7,394 nt of DNA, taken from Rhodospirillaceae bacterium. GTDB taxonomy: Bacteria > Pseudomonadota > Alphaproteobacteria > JABSOH01. The DNA lies in the NCBI GenBank assembly GCA_020629355.1, contig JAHDDM010000056.1:1-7394 (forward strand). Direction: 5' to 3'. The number at the start of each line of letters is the position of its first letter. Positions within the stretch are counted from its first letter, which is position 1. A program made the position numbers and the translations under genes. The notes under the pieces were generated by a model. That model saw only the letters and a program-made list of their open reading frames with translations. It had not been told where the DNA came from and did not search any database. Positions 1-6,860 of the stretch are shown piece after piece.

Positions 1-987
1 AACCGCCGCAATTATATGGCAGAATGGGCGCAAAATCTGTTATCGGGTTCGGGTGTGGTGGTGCTGAAAAATGCCTGCCGTGATCATGCCGCCATTGATC
101 GCGCAAGCCACGCCTTCGAGACCATCATCTCTGAGGAAAAAGCCGCTGGTGCAGGTGCGGGAGACCACTTTGCCAAGGCTGGTGCGAATGACCGTATCTG
201 GAACAGCCTGCAAAAATTAGGCGACAAGTCTCCTGAGACCTTTGCGCATTATTTTGCGAATCCCTGTATTGATTGGCTGTGCGAAAGCTGGCTAGGGCCG
301 AACTATCAAATGACGGCGCAATTAAATCTGGTACATCCTGGTGGTGCAGCACAATCTGCCCACCGCGATTATCATCTAGGCTTTCAAAAATCTGAAATGG
401 CCGCGCAATATCCCGCCCATGTCCATGAATTATCAGCCAGCCTAACCTTACAAGGCGCGATAGCGCATCTGGATATACCCATCGAAAGCGGCGCAACGAA
501 ACTGCTGCCGTTTTCACAAAACTATCCAGCAGGCTATCTGGCTTTTCACCGTCAGGATTTCCGCGATTATTTTGAAGAAAACTACGTTCAATTACCGCTA
601 AGCAAAGGTGATGCCGTGTTCTTCAACCCTGCCCTGTTCCATGCGGCGGGGGAAAATCGCTCGATTGACATACACCGTATGGTAAACCTGCTTCAGGTTT
701 CCTCGGCCTTTGGGCGTGCAATGGAAAGCGTCAACCGCGCCCTTCTGTGCCGCAAGCTGTATCCCGTTCTGTGTGCAGAAGATTTCACCCCTGAAGAACA
801 ACACGCCATTATCGCGGCCTCAGCTGAGGGCTATGCCTTCCCCACAAACCTTGATAGTGACCCACCCATCGGCGGCAACGCTCCCGAAAGCATGGCAGGG
901 TTGGTGCACCGCGCATTAAAGCAAAAAATGACTGCTCAGGATTTCAATACTGCACTGGATACTGCCTGCACACGGCGTGAAGCATGA
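1..987 (+). CDS. PhyH-like Fe(II)/2-oxoglutarate dioxygenase, 5' end probably outside the window
   Basis: This is a probable phytanoyl-CoA dioxygenase (PhyH) family oxygenase, a cytosolic non-haem iron enzyme that couples 2-oxoglutarate decarboxylation to hydroxylation of an organic substrate. Counting from the ATG at 16, the iron-binding triad can be read as H116-R-D118 (in SAHRDYHLGF) and distal His209 (in FFNPALFHAAGENRS). Arg215 or Arg221 is a candidate for holding the 2-oxoglutarate carboxylate. The segment around 156-166 (ESGATKLLPFSQ) is the usual 'G-x-(T/L)-x-x-x-P-x-S' turn of the family. The reading frame is open through codons N-R-R-N-Y to the left edge, and no ribosome site precedes the ATG at 16, so the real start is probably upstream. 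At 323+ residues it is slightly long for the family. The substrate cannot be inferred. Its stop codon directly abuts the stop of glpK on the other strand, so it belongs to a different transcription unit. Confidence 0.82.
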   Translation, partial: NRRNYMAEWAQNLLSGSGVVVLKNACRDHAAIDRASHAFETIISEEKAAGAGAGDHFAKAGANDRIWNSLQKLGDKSPETFAHYFANPCIDWLCESWLGPNYQMTAQLNLVHPGGAAQSAHRDYHLGFQKSEMAAQYPAHVHELSASLTLQGAIAHLDIPIESGATKLLPFSQNYPAGYLAFHRQDFRDYFEENYVQLPLSKGDAVFFNPALFHAAGENRSIDIHRMVNLLQVSSAFGRAMESVNRALLCRKLYPVLCAEDFTPEEQHAIIAASAEGYAFPTNLDSDPPIGGNAPESMAGLVHRALKQKMTAQDFNTALDTACTRREA

Positions 988-2454
988 TCAAACAGACAGC
1001 GTTGCTGCCACGGCCTTTTGCCATTTTGCGTATTGGGCTTCGCGAAGCATAGGATCAAGGTTCGGGCGATAGCTTTTTTCTGCCTGCCATGTTTGCATCA
1101 AGTCCTGCCGCGAGGGATATATCCCCGCCTGCATCCCCGCTAGCCACGCCGCACCCAATACCGTGGTTTCCAACAATGCGGGTTTTTCCACCCGCGCCCC
1201 CGTAATATCAGCGATAAACTGCATGGCATAATCATTCGCTGCCATGCCACCATCTACCCGCAAGCGCACATCCAGTTCTGGCACATCGGCTTTCATGGCC
1301 TCAACGAGGTCTCTGGTCTGATAGCCCACCGATTGCAAAGCAGCTCTTGCCAGCTCTTTTGCCCCACTGGAACGCTCAAGCCCGTAAATTGCCCCGCGAC
1401 ATTCTGAGTTCCAGTACGGCGCGCCCAAGCCCGTGAAGGCAGGAACCAGAATGACCTCTTGATGGGGATCGGCCTGTTCTGCAAGAGCTTGAGTACAGGG
1501 GGCATCATCAATAATACCCAAACCATCCCGAAGCCACTGCACCACCGCGCCCGCAATATAAACCGAACCTTCCAGAGCATAGGTCACTTCACCATCCAGT
1601 TGATAAGCTATAGTCGTTAAAAGACGATTCGAAGACCGCACTGCTGTCGCACCCGTGTTCAGCAGTGCAAAACACCCCGTGCCATAGGTGGATTTCAGCA
1701 TTCCCGCCGCGAAACAGCCTTGCCCCATCGCAGCAGCCTGTTGATCACCAGCCACACCCAAAATCGGCACGGTTACGCCCTCAATGGCAATATCTGCAAA
1801 ATGATCTGCGCAATTCTTGACCTCTGGCAACATCTGCATCGGGATATTCAACAAAGCACACATATCACTTGACCACTGGTGCTGGTGAATATCATACAGC
1901 ATGGTACGGGCGGCATTGGTGGCATCGGTGACGTGATTTTCCCCACCGCTTAAAGACCAGATAAGAAAGCTATCTATCGTACCAAACAAAAGCTGTCCTG
2001 CCTCGGCCTTCTGCCGTGCGCCCTCTACGTGATCCAGTATCCACGCGACTTTTGAAGCCGAAAAATACGGATCAAGCAACAGGCCTGTGGTCTTTGCTAT
2101 CTGATCTTCCGCACCTGCCTTTTGCAATCCTGCACAATGCTTTGCCGTGCGTCGGTCTTGCCAGACAATAGCAGGATAGACCGCTTTTCCCGTGTCTTTA
2201 TCCCACACCAGCACCGTTTCGCGCTGGTTGGTGATCCCTATTGCGGCTATCTGCACCTCTGCCTGTGCCAGAACATCGCGCATGGTGGTGGTGACCGTAC
2301 GCAAAATCTCCTCGGGGTCGTGTTCCACCCAACCAGAATTCGGATAATATTGCTGAAATTCCTGCTGCGCGCTGGCAATGGGTTTCATTTCAGCATCAAA
2401 AATCACCGAACGGGTCGAGGTTGTGCCTTGATCAATCGCAAGAATATGAGTCAT
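988..2454 (-). CDS. glpK: glycerol kinase GlpK
   Basis: Glycerol kinase (ATP + glycerol to sn-glycerol 3-phosphate) of the FGGY family, 488 residues, close to the roughly 500 of the E. coli enzyme. The N-terminal phosphate-binding loop is IDQGTTSTR (7-15). The glycerol-contacting QRET is at 77-80, FGGY signature 1 ([13 protein letters not shown]) at 130-142, the catalytic-base Asp in GVAGDQQAA at D237, and FGGY signature 2 ([12 protein letters not shown]) at 251-262. An [11 protein letters not shown] motif (293-303) and a C-terminal DGGMAAND (401-408) complete the fold. In E. coli, Gly234-Arg236 forms part of the fructose-1,6-bisphosphate site. The aligned stretch here is EGVTVPI, with Thr228 replacing that Arg, so FBP inhibition is probably absent or weak. 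Translation starts 3 bases after the glpD stop, with AAAGG in the glpD end as ribosome site. It is the last gene of the regulator-glpD-glpK operon. No glycerol facilitator gene (glpF) is in the window. Confidence 0.97.
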   Translation of the reverse strand: MTHILAIDQGTTSTRSVIFDAEMKPIASAQQEFQQYYPNSGWVEHDPEEILRTVTTTMRDVLAQAEVQIAAIGITNQRETVLVWDKDTGKAVYPAIVWQDRRTAKHCAGLQKAGAEDQIAKTTGLLLDPYFSASKVAWILDHVEGARQKAEAGQLLFGTIDSFLIWSLSGGENHVTDATNAARTMLYDIHQHQWSSDMCALLNIPMQMLPEVKNCADHFADIAIEGVTVPILGVAGDQQAAAMGQGCFAAGMLKSTYGTGCFALLNTGATAVRSSNRLLTTIAYQLDGEVTYALEGSVYIAGAVVQWLRDGLGIIDDAPCTQALAEQADPHQEVILVPAFTGLGAPYWNSECRGAIYGLERSSGAKELARAALQSVGYQTRDLVEAMKADVPELDVRLRVDGGMAANDYAMQFIADITGARVEKPALLETTVLGAAWLAGMQAGIYPSRQDLMQTWQAEKSYRPNLDPMLREAQYAKWQKAVAATLSV

Positions 2455-2457
2455 TTT

Positions 2458-3996
2458 TTAGCCTTTCAAATAATCTTCCAACACAGCCACCTGTGCCGCA
2501 TCCAGCCGCAAGCCTAGTTTTGTTCGTCGCCATAATATATCACTGGCAGTACGCACAAATTCGTACTCCAGAAGATAGTCTACCTCGGCCTGATACAGGC
2601 CACCGCCAAACTCCAGCCCCAAATCTGCATACGAAGTCGCATCCTGACAGATTAAAGGAATATTCGTGCCATAATGCTTGAAGAGCCGAGCAATCCAGCC
2701 AGCATCGGCAAAACTGTATCGCGCGCTATAATCTGCCAGTAATTTCTGAGTCTCCTGATAGGCAAAGTCACCACCAGGCAAGGGACTATCTTTTGTCCAG
2801 CCCGCATTATGGTCGCATCCAAGCTTTGCAAGCGCATCTTCAGCCAGTTTACGGTGCGTGGTGATCTTGCCGCCATAGACGCTGAGTATTGTTGCCTGTT
2901 CAGTGTCCAAAAACAACGTGTAGTCTCGCGTGGTCGCGGTCATATTTTCTGCGTCTCCGATCAAGGCTCGTATGCCTGAAAAATGCCAAACAACGTCTTT
3001 GGGTGTGACTGGCTCGGCACAGTATTCCGAAACAAAGCAACAGATATAGTCCATTTCTTCATCGCTACATTCTGCTGGATCATCAGGGGCTTCGTGCAGA
3101 AGTTCCGTCGTGCCAAATAGCGTAAAATCGCCCTCGTAAGGAATCGCAAACATAATCCGCCCATCACGGCCTTGAAAAATATAACTCTTGTCGTGATCAA
3201 ACCAACGTCTGGTGACGATATGACTGCCTTTGACTAAAGATATTTCTGTGGATGCAGATACACCTGCCAGGCCTTGAGTGACCTCCTGCACCCAAGCACC
3301 AGCCGCATTAACTAAAGTTTTTGCCTGAAAGATCCGTGTCCCCTCACAAGATTCCGTAGTGATGCGCCAATAATCAGCAAAGCGTTCTAACTGGATGACC
3401 TTTGTATAGGTCATTATCTCCGCACCGCGACTTTGGGCATCCTGCGCCAACAGAGCCACCGCACGAGAATCCTGTATCCAAACATCGGAATATTCATAGC
3501 CAAAACAATACTCTGGCGATAACATAAAGCCACTATCAAGCTCTAAACGCGCCGTTGGTGGTAAAATTTCCCGCCCGCCCAAATGATCATACAGAAACAG
3601 CCCGAACCGAACCAGCCAAGACGGCTTGCGGCCTTTACCCCCAAGCATCTGATAACGCACTGTAGAATCAATCGGCAGGACAAAGCGCAAAGGCCAAGTG
3701 ATATGCGGCATATTCTGATACAGCACCTCGCGTTCTGACAAAGAATGCCGAACAAGGTTAAAATCAAAATGCTCAAGATAGCGCAAGCCGCCGTGAATTA
3801 ACTTTGTCGAGGCAGAAGACGTGCCTGAAGCCAAGTCGGCCTGTTCCGCCAGCGCAACTGTAAGTCCGCGCCCTACTGCATCGCGAGCAATCGCCGCTCC
3901 GTTGATACCACCGCCGATAACGAAAAGGTCAACCCCGTGAATGACCTCGATATTGCCGTATTTCTTCACTGTCTGCTTTAGGGGAACACCAGACAT
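2458..3996 (-). CDS. glpD: aerobic FAD-dependent glycerol-3-phosphate dehydrogenase GlpD
   Basis: GlpD oxidises sn-glycerol 3-phosphate to dihydroxyacetone phosphate at the cytoplasmic membrane and passes electrons through FAD to quinone. It supplies the second step after GlpK. With the ATG at 3996 the protein has 512 residues (E. coli GlpD 501). The dinucleotide-binding loop VIGGGINGAAIARDA is at about 27-40, and the family hallmark TSSASTKLIHGGLRYLEH spans about 59-76. Later hallmarks include VNAAGAWV, VKGSHIV, FGTTE and the YGGKITTHRKLAEDAL segment, followed by the C-terminal DAO-C domain ending in DILWRRTKLGL. The frame extends 11 codons further upstream to an ATG at 4029. The start at 3996 is preferred because it lies 2 bases after the regulator stop and follows GAGGGGAAG. 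About 20 residues precede the FAD motif, more than in E. coli, with no signal peptide. Confidence 0.96.
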   Translation of the reverse strand: MSGVPLKQTVKKYGNIEVIHGVDLFVIGGGINGAAIARDAVGRGLTVALAEQADLASGTSSASTKLIHGGLRYLEHFDFNLVRHSLSEREVLYQNMPHITWPLRFVLPIDSTVRYQMLGGKGRKPSWLVRFGLFLYDHLGGREILPPTARLELDSGFMLSPEYCFGYEYSDVWIQDSRAVALLAQDAQSRGAEIMTYTKVIQLERFADYWRITTESCEGTRIFQAKTLVNAAGAWVQEVTQGLAGVSASTEISLVKGSHIVTRRWFDHDKSYIFQGRDGRIMFAIPYEGDFTLFGTTELLHEAPDDPAECSDEEMDYICCFVSEYCAEPVTPKDVVWHFSGIRALIGDAENMTATTRDYTLFLDTEQATILSVYGGKITTHRKLAEDALAKLGCDHNAGWTKDSPLPGGDFAYQETQKLLADYSARYSFADAGWIARLFKHYGTNIPLICQDATSYADLGLEFGGGLYQAEVDYLLEYEFVRTASDILWRRTKLGLRLDAAQVAVLEDYLKG

Positions 3997-3998
3997 TA

Positions 3999-4793
3999 TC
4001 ACTTCCCCTCGGTATGTGGAAACATCCATTGCGCGGCATCATTGCCAATCTGCCTTGCCGTTTCCTGTACGCGGCCTGAGTAGCCCTCAAGTGTCTGCAC
4101 AGTCATACGGTTCAGCGAACCCGTAATAGAAATACCACCAATAACACGCTGATTCGGGGTTAAAATTGGCGCGGCAATACAGATAATATTGGCCTCATGT
4201 TCCCCGCGGTCAAAGGCTACACCGATTTTTTGTATTTCAGCAAGTTCCTGCATCAAAGTACTCGCCTGTGTAATAGTGTGCTCAGTATAACGATAAAAAC
4301 TCTGCTGGGAAACGATCCGCTTTTGCCGCTCAGGACACAGAAACGCCAGCATCGCCTTACCTACGCCTGTACAGTAAGCAGGGCCAATTTTGCCCGCATC
4401 CGAAAACATCTCAATCGGGCGGTTGGCATTGCGCTTGTCCAGATACAGCACCTGCGCCCCATCAAGCTGTGCCAAATGAATGGTCTCGGAGGTCATGGCG
4501 GACAATCGATCAAGATACCGCGCAGCTATTGGCGCAAGCGAAGCCTGTCGCCAGGCCGAATGCGCCAAACGCACCAGCCGCGAACCCAAAGAATATAGTC
4601 CCGTCTCTTCCTCGAAATGCAGCATCGACTGCTGAGTAAGCGTTTGCAGAAAACGATAGGTCGAAGCCTTAGGATACGGGCTTTTTGCCAGAATATCGTT
4701 AAAGCGCACTGGTGTACCAAAGGATTCGACAACATCAAGGATCGCAAGAGCCTTGCCCACAGTGCCGCCTTGGTTGCTGTTTTTGTCTAACAT
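3999..4793 (-). CDS. IclR-family transcriptional regulator
   Basis: A DNA-binding regulator of 264 residues from the ATG at 4793. An N-terminal winged helix-turn-helix covers about 11-75: TVGKALAILDVVESF opens it and PKASTYRFLQTL (41-52) is the likely recognition helix. An IclR-type ligand-binding domain follows, with the family-typical GPAYCTGVGKAMLAF (137-151) and GVAFDRGEHEANIICIAAPI (191-210). The frame can be extended to a TTG at 4832, but the ATG gives the usual short N-terminus before the helix-turn-helix and is preferred. Neither start has a strong ribosome site. The gene is divergent from the SDR-dgoK-dgoA operon and sits first in the operon with glpD and glpK. Its target is probably the inverted repeat at 4845-4863, and it may regulate itself. 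By analogy with KdgR, an IclR member that senses 2-keto-3-deoxygluconate, the ligand could be a 2-keto-3-deoxy sugar acid. That is inference. Confidence 0.93.
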   Translation of the reverse strand: MLDKNSNQGGTVGKALAILDVVESFGTPVRFNDILAKSPYPKASTYRFLQTLTQQSMLHFEEETGLYSLGSRLVRLAHSAWRQASLAPIAARYLDRLSAMTSETIHLAQLDGAQVLYLDKRNANRPIEMFSDAGKIGPAYCTGVGKAMLAFLCPERQKRIVSQQSFYRYTEHTITQASTLMQELAEIQKIGVAFDRGEHEANIICIAAPILTPNQRVIGGISITGSLNRMTVQTLEGYSGRVQETARQIGNDAAQWMFPHTEGK

Positions 4794-4844
4794 AATGTTT
4801 GACTCATACTCTTTCTTATGGCTAAGTATCAATAGTTAAAACCA

Positions 4845-4863
4845 AGTTTCATATAATGAAACT
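4845..4863. promoter_or_regulatory. probable IclR-family operator (perfect inverted repeat)
   Basis: The sequence reads AGTTTCAT-ATA-ATGAAACT: two perfectly complementary 8-base arms around a 3-base centre. It sits between the divergent regulator and the rightward sugar operon. IclR-family regulators commonly bind short palindromes with TTTC/GAAA arms (for example the IclR and KdgR boxes of enterobacteria). Its size, position and composition make it the likely binding site of the regulator encoded at 3999-4793. I saw no second copy elsewhere in the window. One site here could control both divergent operons. Confidence 0.75.
4852..4857 (+). promoter_or_regulatory. candidate -10 box (TATAAT) inside the operator
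   Basis: A perfect TATAAT lies in the centre and right edge of the inverted repeat. Transcription from it would begin near 4864, about 20 bases before the ATG at 4884. A bound regulator would therefore block RNA polymerase. No good -35 hexamer lies 16-18 bases upstream, so the promoter may be weak or need an activator. A second TATAAT at 4863-4868 would start transcription inside the ribosome site and is less likely. No convincing leftward promoter was identified. Confidence 0.5.
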
Positions 4864-4871
4864 ATAATCAT

Positions 4872-4877
4872 AAGGAG
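4872..4877 (+). promoter_or_regulatory. strong ribosome binding site of the truncated leader gene
   Basis: AAGGAG lies 6 bases before the ATG at 4884 and is the best Shine-Dalgarno sequence in the window. It shows that the 33-codon frame behind it descends from a real, well-translated gene, even though that frame is now cut short. Confidence 0.7.
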
Positions 4878-4883
4878 AAAAAT

Positions 4884-4985
4884 ATGCTGAAAACATCACT
4901 CGTCTCTTTACTGGCGACGACAATTCTTGCGGGCGTTGCTCATGCGGGTAGGCGCAATCACCCAATGGTGGAAAGCCAACCGTGA
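4884..4985 (+). pseudogene. 5' remnant of a secreted-protein gene (signal peptide only), possibly a transporter binding protein
   Basis: A 33-codon frame begins right after a strong AAGGAG. Its first 21 residues form a textbook Sec signal peptide: a Lys at position 3, a hydrophobic core SLVSLLATTILAGV and a signal peptidase I site AHA at 19-21. After that the frame loses protein character and stops (GRRNHPMVESQP). A shift of frame near 4942-4950 enters a different coding-like frame. The simplest reading is the start of a periplasmic protein gene whose body has been deleted. In this position, ahead of sugar catabolic genes and divergent from an IclR regulator, a sugar-binding protein of an ABC or TRAP transporter is the commonest occupant, but no family motif survives to prove it. 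Alternatives are a genuine short secreted peptide or an assembly error. Confidence 0.55.
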
Positions 4986-5214
4986 CTGGCTGATGCAGGC
5001 CAATATCTTATGCCTCGAAAGCAACGATACGCCTTGCCAGCCTTGAGTCAGAACGGCACTACGGAATTCGCCTGATAAACCGCGAGGATACGCATCCTTT
5101 ATCCCGTGGCACTCCTTTGCTAAAATCACAAAATCTTACCGCAAGTGGGCAGTATCTTATGGGACATGGTATCCTGCTACCGTGGTCATTACCTTGTTCC
5201 TGCTGGGTTATTGA
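4942..5214 (+). pseudogene. decayed coding remnant between the signal peptide and the SDR gene
   Basis: A single reading frame runs through this stretch with one internal TGA at 5044-5046. The first part starts at an ATG (4942) inside the signal-peptide frame and reads MRVGAITQWWKANRDW followed by 18 more residues. The second part (5047-5214, 55 residues) ends in a hydrophobic segment, WYPATVVITLFLLGY, then TGA. That stop lies only 12 bases before the SDR ATG and overlaps its ribosome site, the spacing expected of a former upstream operon gene. The aromatic and hydrophobic composition suggests a membrane protein, perhaps a permease C-terminus, but I do not recognise a family. Other frames across the same bases are also partly open, so the call is tentative. 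Confidence 0.35.
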
Positions 5215-5218
5215 AGGA
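5213..5218 (+). promoter_or_regulatory. ribosome binding site of the SDR gene
   Basis: GAAGGA precedes the ATG at 5227 by 8 bases. It overlaps the TGA (5212-5214) that ends the decayed upstream frame. This supports the ATG at 5227 as the start and suggests the gene was once translationally coupled to the lost upstream gene. Confidence 0.65.
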
Positions 5219-5226
5219 AAAATACT

Positions 5227-5994
5227 ATGAATACAGCAATTTTCCCCGATATTCAGGACAAACACGTCTTTATCACGGGCGGCGGTTCGGGCATTGGCGC
5301 AGCGCTCAGCGAGGGTTTTCTGAAACAAGGCGCAAAGGTGAGCTTCGTACAACGCTCCAACGCTGATGCGTTCCTTGCAGAAATGCAGCAAAAAACGGGA
5401 CAGAAACCCTACTTTATCCCCTGTGATCTCAGCGATATAGAGGCTCTGCAACAGGCTATCGCGTCTGCCAACGCCCAACACGGCGATATTGATATTCTGG
5501 TGAACAATGCTGGTAATGACGTTCGCCATACCCTCGCTGACCTCAAAGTCGAGGATTGGGATCAGAACCATGCCATCAATCTGCGTCCGTATTTCTTCAC
5601 TACTCAGACCATAGCACCACAAATGGCCAAAAATGGCGGCGGGGCAATCATCAACTATTCCTCTGGGAGTTACATGATGGGAATAGCGGGATTTCCCGCC
5701 TATGTCGCCGCCAATGCTGCCATTACCGGCTTAACCCGTGCTTTTGCCCGTGAACTTGGCGAGCACAATATTCGCGTCAATGCACTCGTACCTGGCTGGG
5801 TCTTAACCCAAAAGCAACTTGATCAATGGAGCACCCCTGAGGCTCTGGCAACCCACCTTGACAAGCAGTGCCTGAAAGAACACCTATACGTTGAGGACAT
5901 GATCGAACCCACTGTATTCCTTGCCAGCACAGCATCAAGAATGATGACAGGGCAAGTCTTGATCGTCGATGGTGGCGTGGTGGTAAGCGGATGA
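5227..5994 (+). CDS. SDR-family sugar dehydrogenase, catalytic Lys replaced by Asn
   Basis: A classical short-chain dehydrogenase/reductase of 255 residues, most like NAD(P)-dependent aldose 1-dehydrogenases. Given its neighbours, the expected reaction is oxidation of galactose (or a related aldose) to the lactone. The Rossmann glycine motif TGGGSGIG is at 17-24, CDLSD at 66-70, NNAG at 93-96, structural Asn118 in HAINLRP, catalytic Ser146 in NYSSGSYM and catalytic Tyr159. PGW (189-191) and the C-terminal IVDGG (246-250) are also typical. The canonical motif is Tyr-x-x-x-Lys, but here it reads Y-V-A-A-N: residue 163 is Asn, coded AAT at 5713-5715. That Lys normally binds the nicotinamide ribose and lowers the Tyr pKa, so activity is uncertain. 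The rest of the protein looks well conserved and full length, not decayed. Its TGA overlaps the dgoK ATG. Substrate identity is inferred from context only. Confidence 0.85.
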   Translation: MNTAIFPDIQDKHVFITGGGSGIGAALSEGFLKQGAKVSFVQRSNADAFLAEMQQKTGQKPYFIPCDLSDIEALQQAIASANAQHGDIDILVNNAGNDVRHTLADLKVEDWDQNHAINLRPYFFTTQTIAPQMAKNGGGAIINYSSGSYMMGIAGFPAYVAANAAITGLTRAFARELGEHNIRVNALVPGWVLTQKQLDQWSTPEALATHLDKQCLKEHLYVEDMIEPTVFLASTASRMMTGQVLIVDGGVVVSG

Positions 5995-6860
5995 TTAGCT
6001 GGATTGCCATAGATTGGGGGACAACGAATTTGCGTCTTTGGGGCATGGACGCACAGGACAATATTGTTGAAGCACGCCAGTCCAACCAAGGCATGGCCTC
6101 GCTGAAAGCTGAAGATTTCGAGACGGTTTTGCTCAGCCATATTCAGAACTGGCTTGGCAATGAGGTGATGCCGATTATCGCCTGTGGCATGGTCGGGGCA
6201 AAACAAGGCTGGTGTGAAGCCCCCTACTCTACTGTGCCTACCTGTCCAGCAACGGACTATATTGACGTTCCAACACAGGATGCACGTATTACAGTACGCA
6301 TTATTTCAGGGTTGAATCAGAACGCACCCGCCGATGTTCTTCGCGGTGAAGAAACCCAAGTCGCTGGCTTTTTAACAGACGAGCCAGACTTTGTCGGAAC
6401 GCTCTGTCTGCCTGGAACGCATTCCAAATGGATTAGCCTCAATCAAGGCCAGATTCCGCGCTTTCAAACTGTGATGACGGGCGAGATATTTGCACTGCTG
6501 ACAGAGCATTCTATTTTACGCCACAGTCTCGGTAGCTGGAGCGATATGCACTTTCTAAGCGCGGTATCTCAAGGGCTTAAAGCCCCTGAGAATCTGCTGT
6601 CAAAGTTATTTTCGGTGCGCGCTGAACATCTGCTGAAAAATACCGAAGGCCACGGTATCGCATATATTTCTGGTACTCTCATTGGGGCAGAACTTGCTTC
6701 CACTCGTGACCTCTGGCACGAGAACGAAGTGGTGATTATTGGTTCGAACACTCTGGCACGACTGTACCAGTTGGCCTTTAACGAGATAGGGATCAACACA
6801 CGCAACGCATGTGGCGAGAAGCTCTGCTTACGCGGCTTAACACGGGCATTTCGGGCATGA
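5991..6860 (+). CDS. dgoK: 2-dehydro-3-deoxygalactonokinase DgoK
   Basis: DgoK phosphorylates 2-keto-3-deoxy-D-galactonate with ATP at the 6-hydroxyl, the committing step of the De Ley-Doudoroff galactonate pathway. The 289-residue length matches E. coli DgoK (about 292). The family hallmarks are visible in order: the phosphate loop AIDWGTTNLRLW (6-17), CGMVGAKQGWCEAPY (65-79), LRGEETQVAGF (117-127), LPGTHSKWI (140-148), TGEIFALL (163-170), ISGTLIGAELA (226-236) and GSNTLARLYQ (251-260). The ATG overlaps the SDR stop as ATGA, and the dgoA start overlaps its own stop the same way, so the three genes are probably translated in a coupled fashion from one message. No strong ribosome site precedes the start, consistent with coupling. 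Confidence 0.95.
   Translation: MISWIAIDWGTTNLRLWGMDAQDNIVEARQSNQGMASLKAEDFETVLLSHIQNWLGNEVMPIIACGMVGAKQGWCEAPYSTVPTCPATDYIDVPTQDARITVRIISGLNQNAPADVLRGEETQVAGFLTDEPDFVGTLCLPGTHSKWISLNQGQIPRFQTVMTGEIFALLTEHSILRHSLGSWSDMHFLSAVSQGLKAPENLLSKLFSVRAEHLLKNTEGHGIAYISGTLIGAELASTRDLWHENEVVIIGSNTLARLYQLAFNEIGINTRNACGEKLCLRGLTRAFRA

Larger units (their letters stand above)
4794..5226. other. 433-base divergent spacer without an intact recognised gene
   Basis: This stretch separates the leftward regulator operon from the rightward sugar operon. Its left 90 bases are AT-rich and hold the inverted repeat, TATAAT box and ribosome site. The remaining 340 bases hold the truncated signal-peptide frame and the decayed frame described separately. 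A short hairpin (AGGAT-ACGC-ATCCT, 5085-5098) lacks a following T run and is not a credible terminator. No small RNA or riboswitch structure was recognised. Confidence 0.7.

Noticed and set aside
3997..4029. ATG at 4029 as the glpD start.
   Set aside because: It would overlap the end of the regulator gene by 31 bases. The ATG at 3996 follows the regulator stop by 2 bases and has GAGGGGAAG upstream.
4794..4832. TTG at 4832 as the start of the IclR-family regulator (13 extra residues).
   Set aside because: The extra residues are polar, have no family counterpart and push the start towards the promoter region. The ATG at 4793 gives the usual spacing before the helix-turn-helix.
4942..5046. A 34-codon frame starting at ATG 4942, with aromatic residues and two Cys, as a possible functional small protein.
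   Set aside because: It has no clear ribosome site, starts inside the signal-peptide frame and continues in frame past its stop into more coding-like sequence, so a gene remnant explains it better.
5044..5046. In-frame TGA read through as Trp or selenocysteine, joining 4942-5214 into one protein.
   Set aside because: TGA ends the oxygenase, glpK, the regulator, SDR and dgoK, so it is a normal stop here, and no selenocysteine-type hairpin or family context is seen.
5085..5098. Hairpin AGGAT-ACGC-ATCCT as a terminator or attenuator.
   Set aside because: It has only five paired bases, is not GC-rich and has no proper T run after it.
5059..5622. A 187-codon leftward frame overlapping the spacer and the SDR gene.
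   Set aside because: It lies largely antisense to the well-supported SDR, its composition is unlike a natural protein and no family motif is visible.
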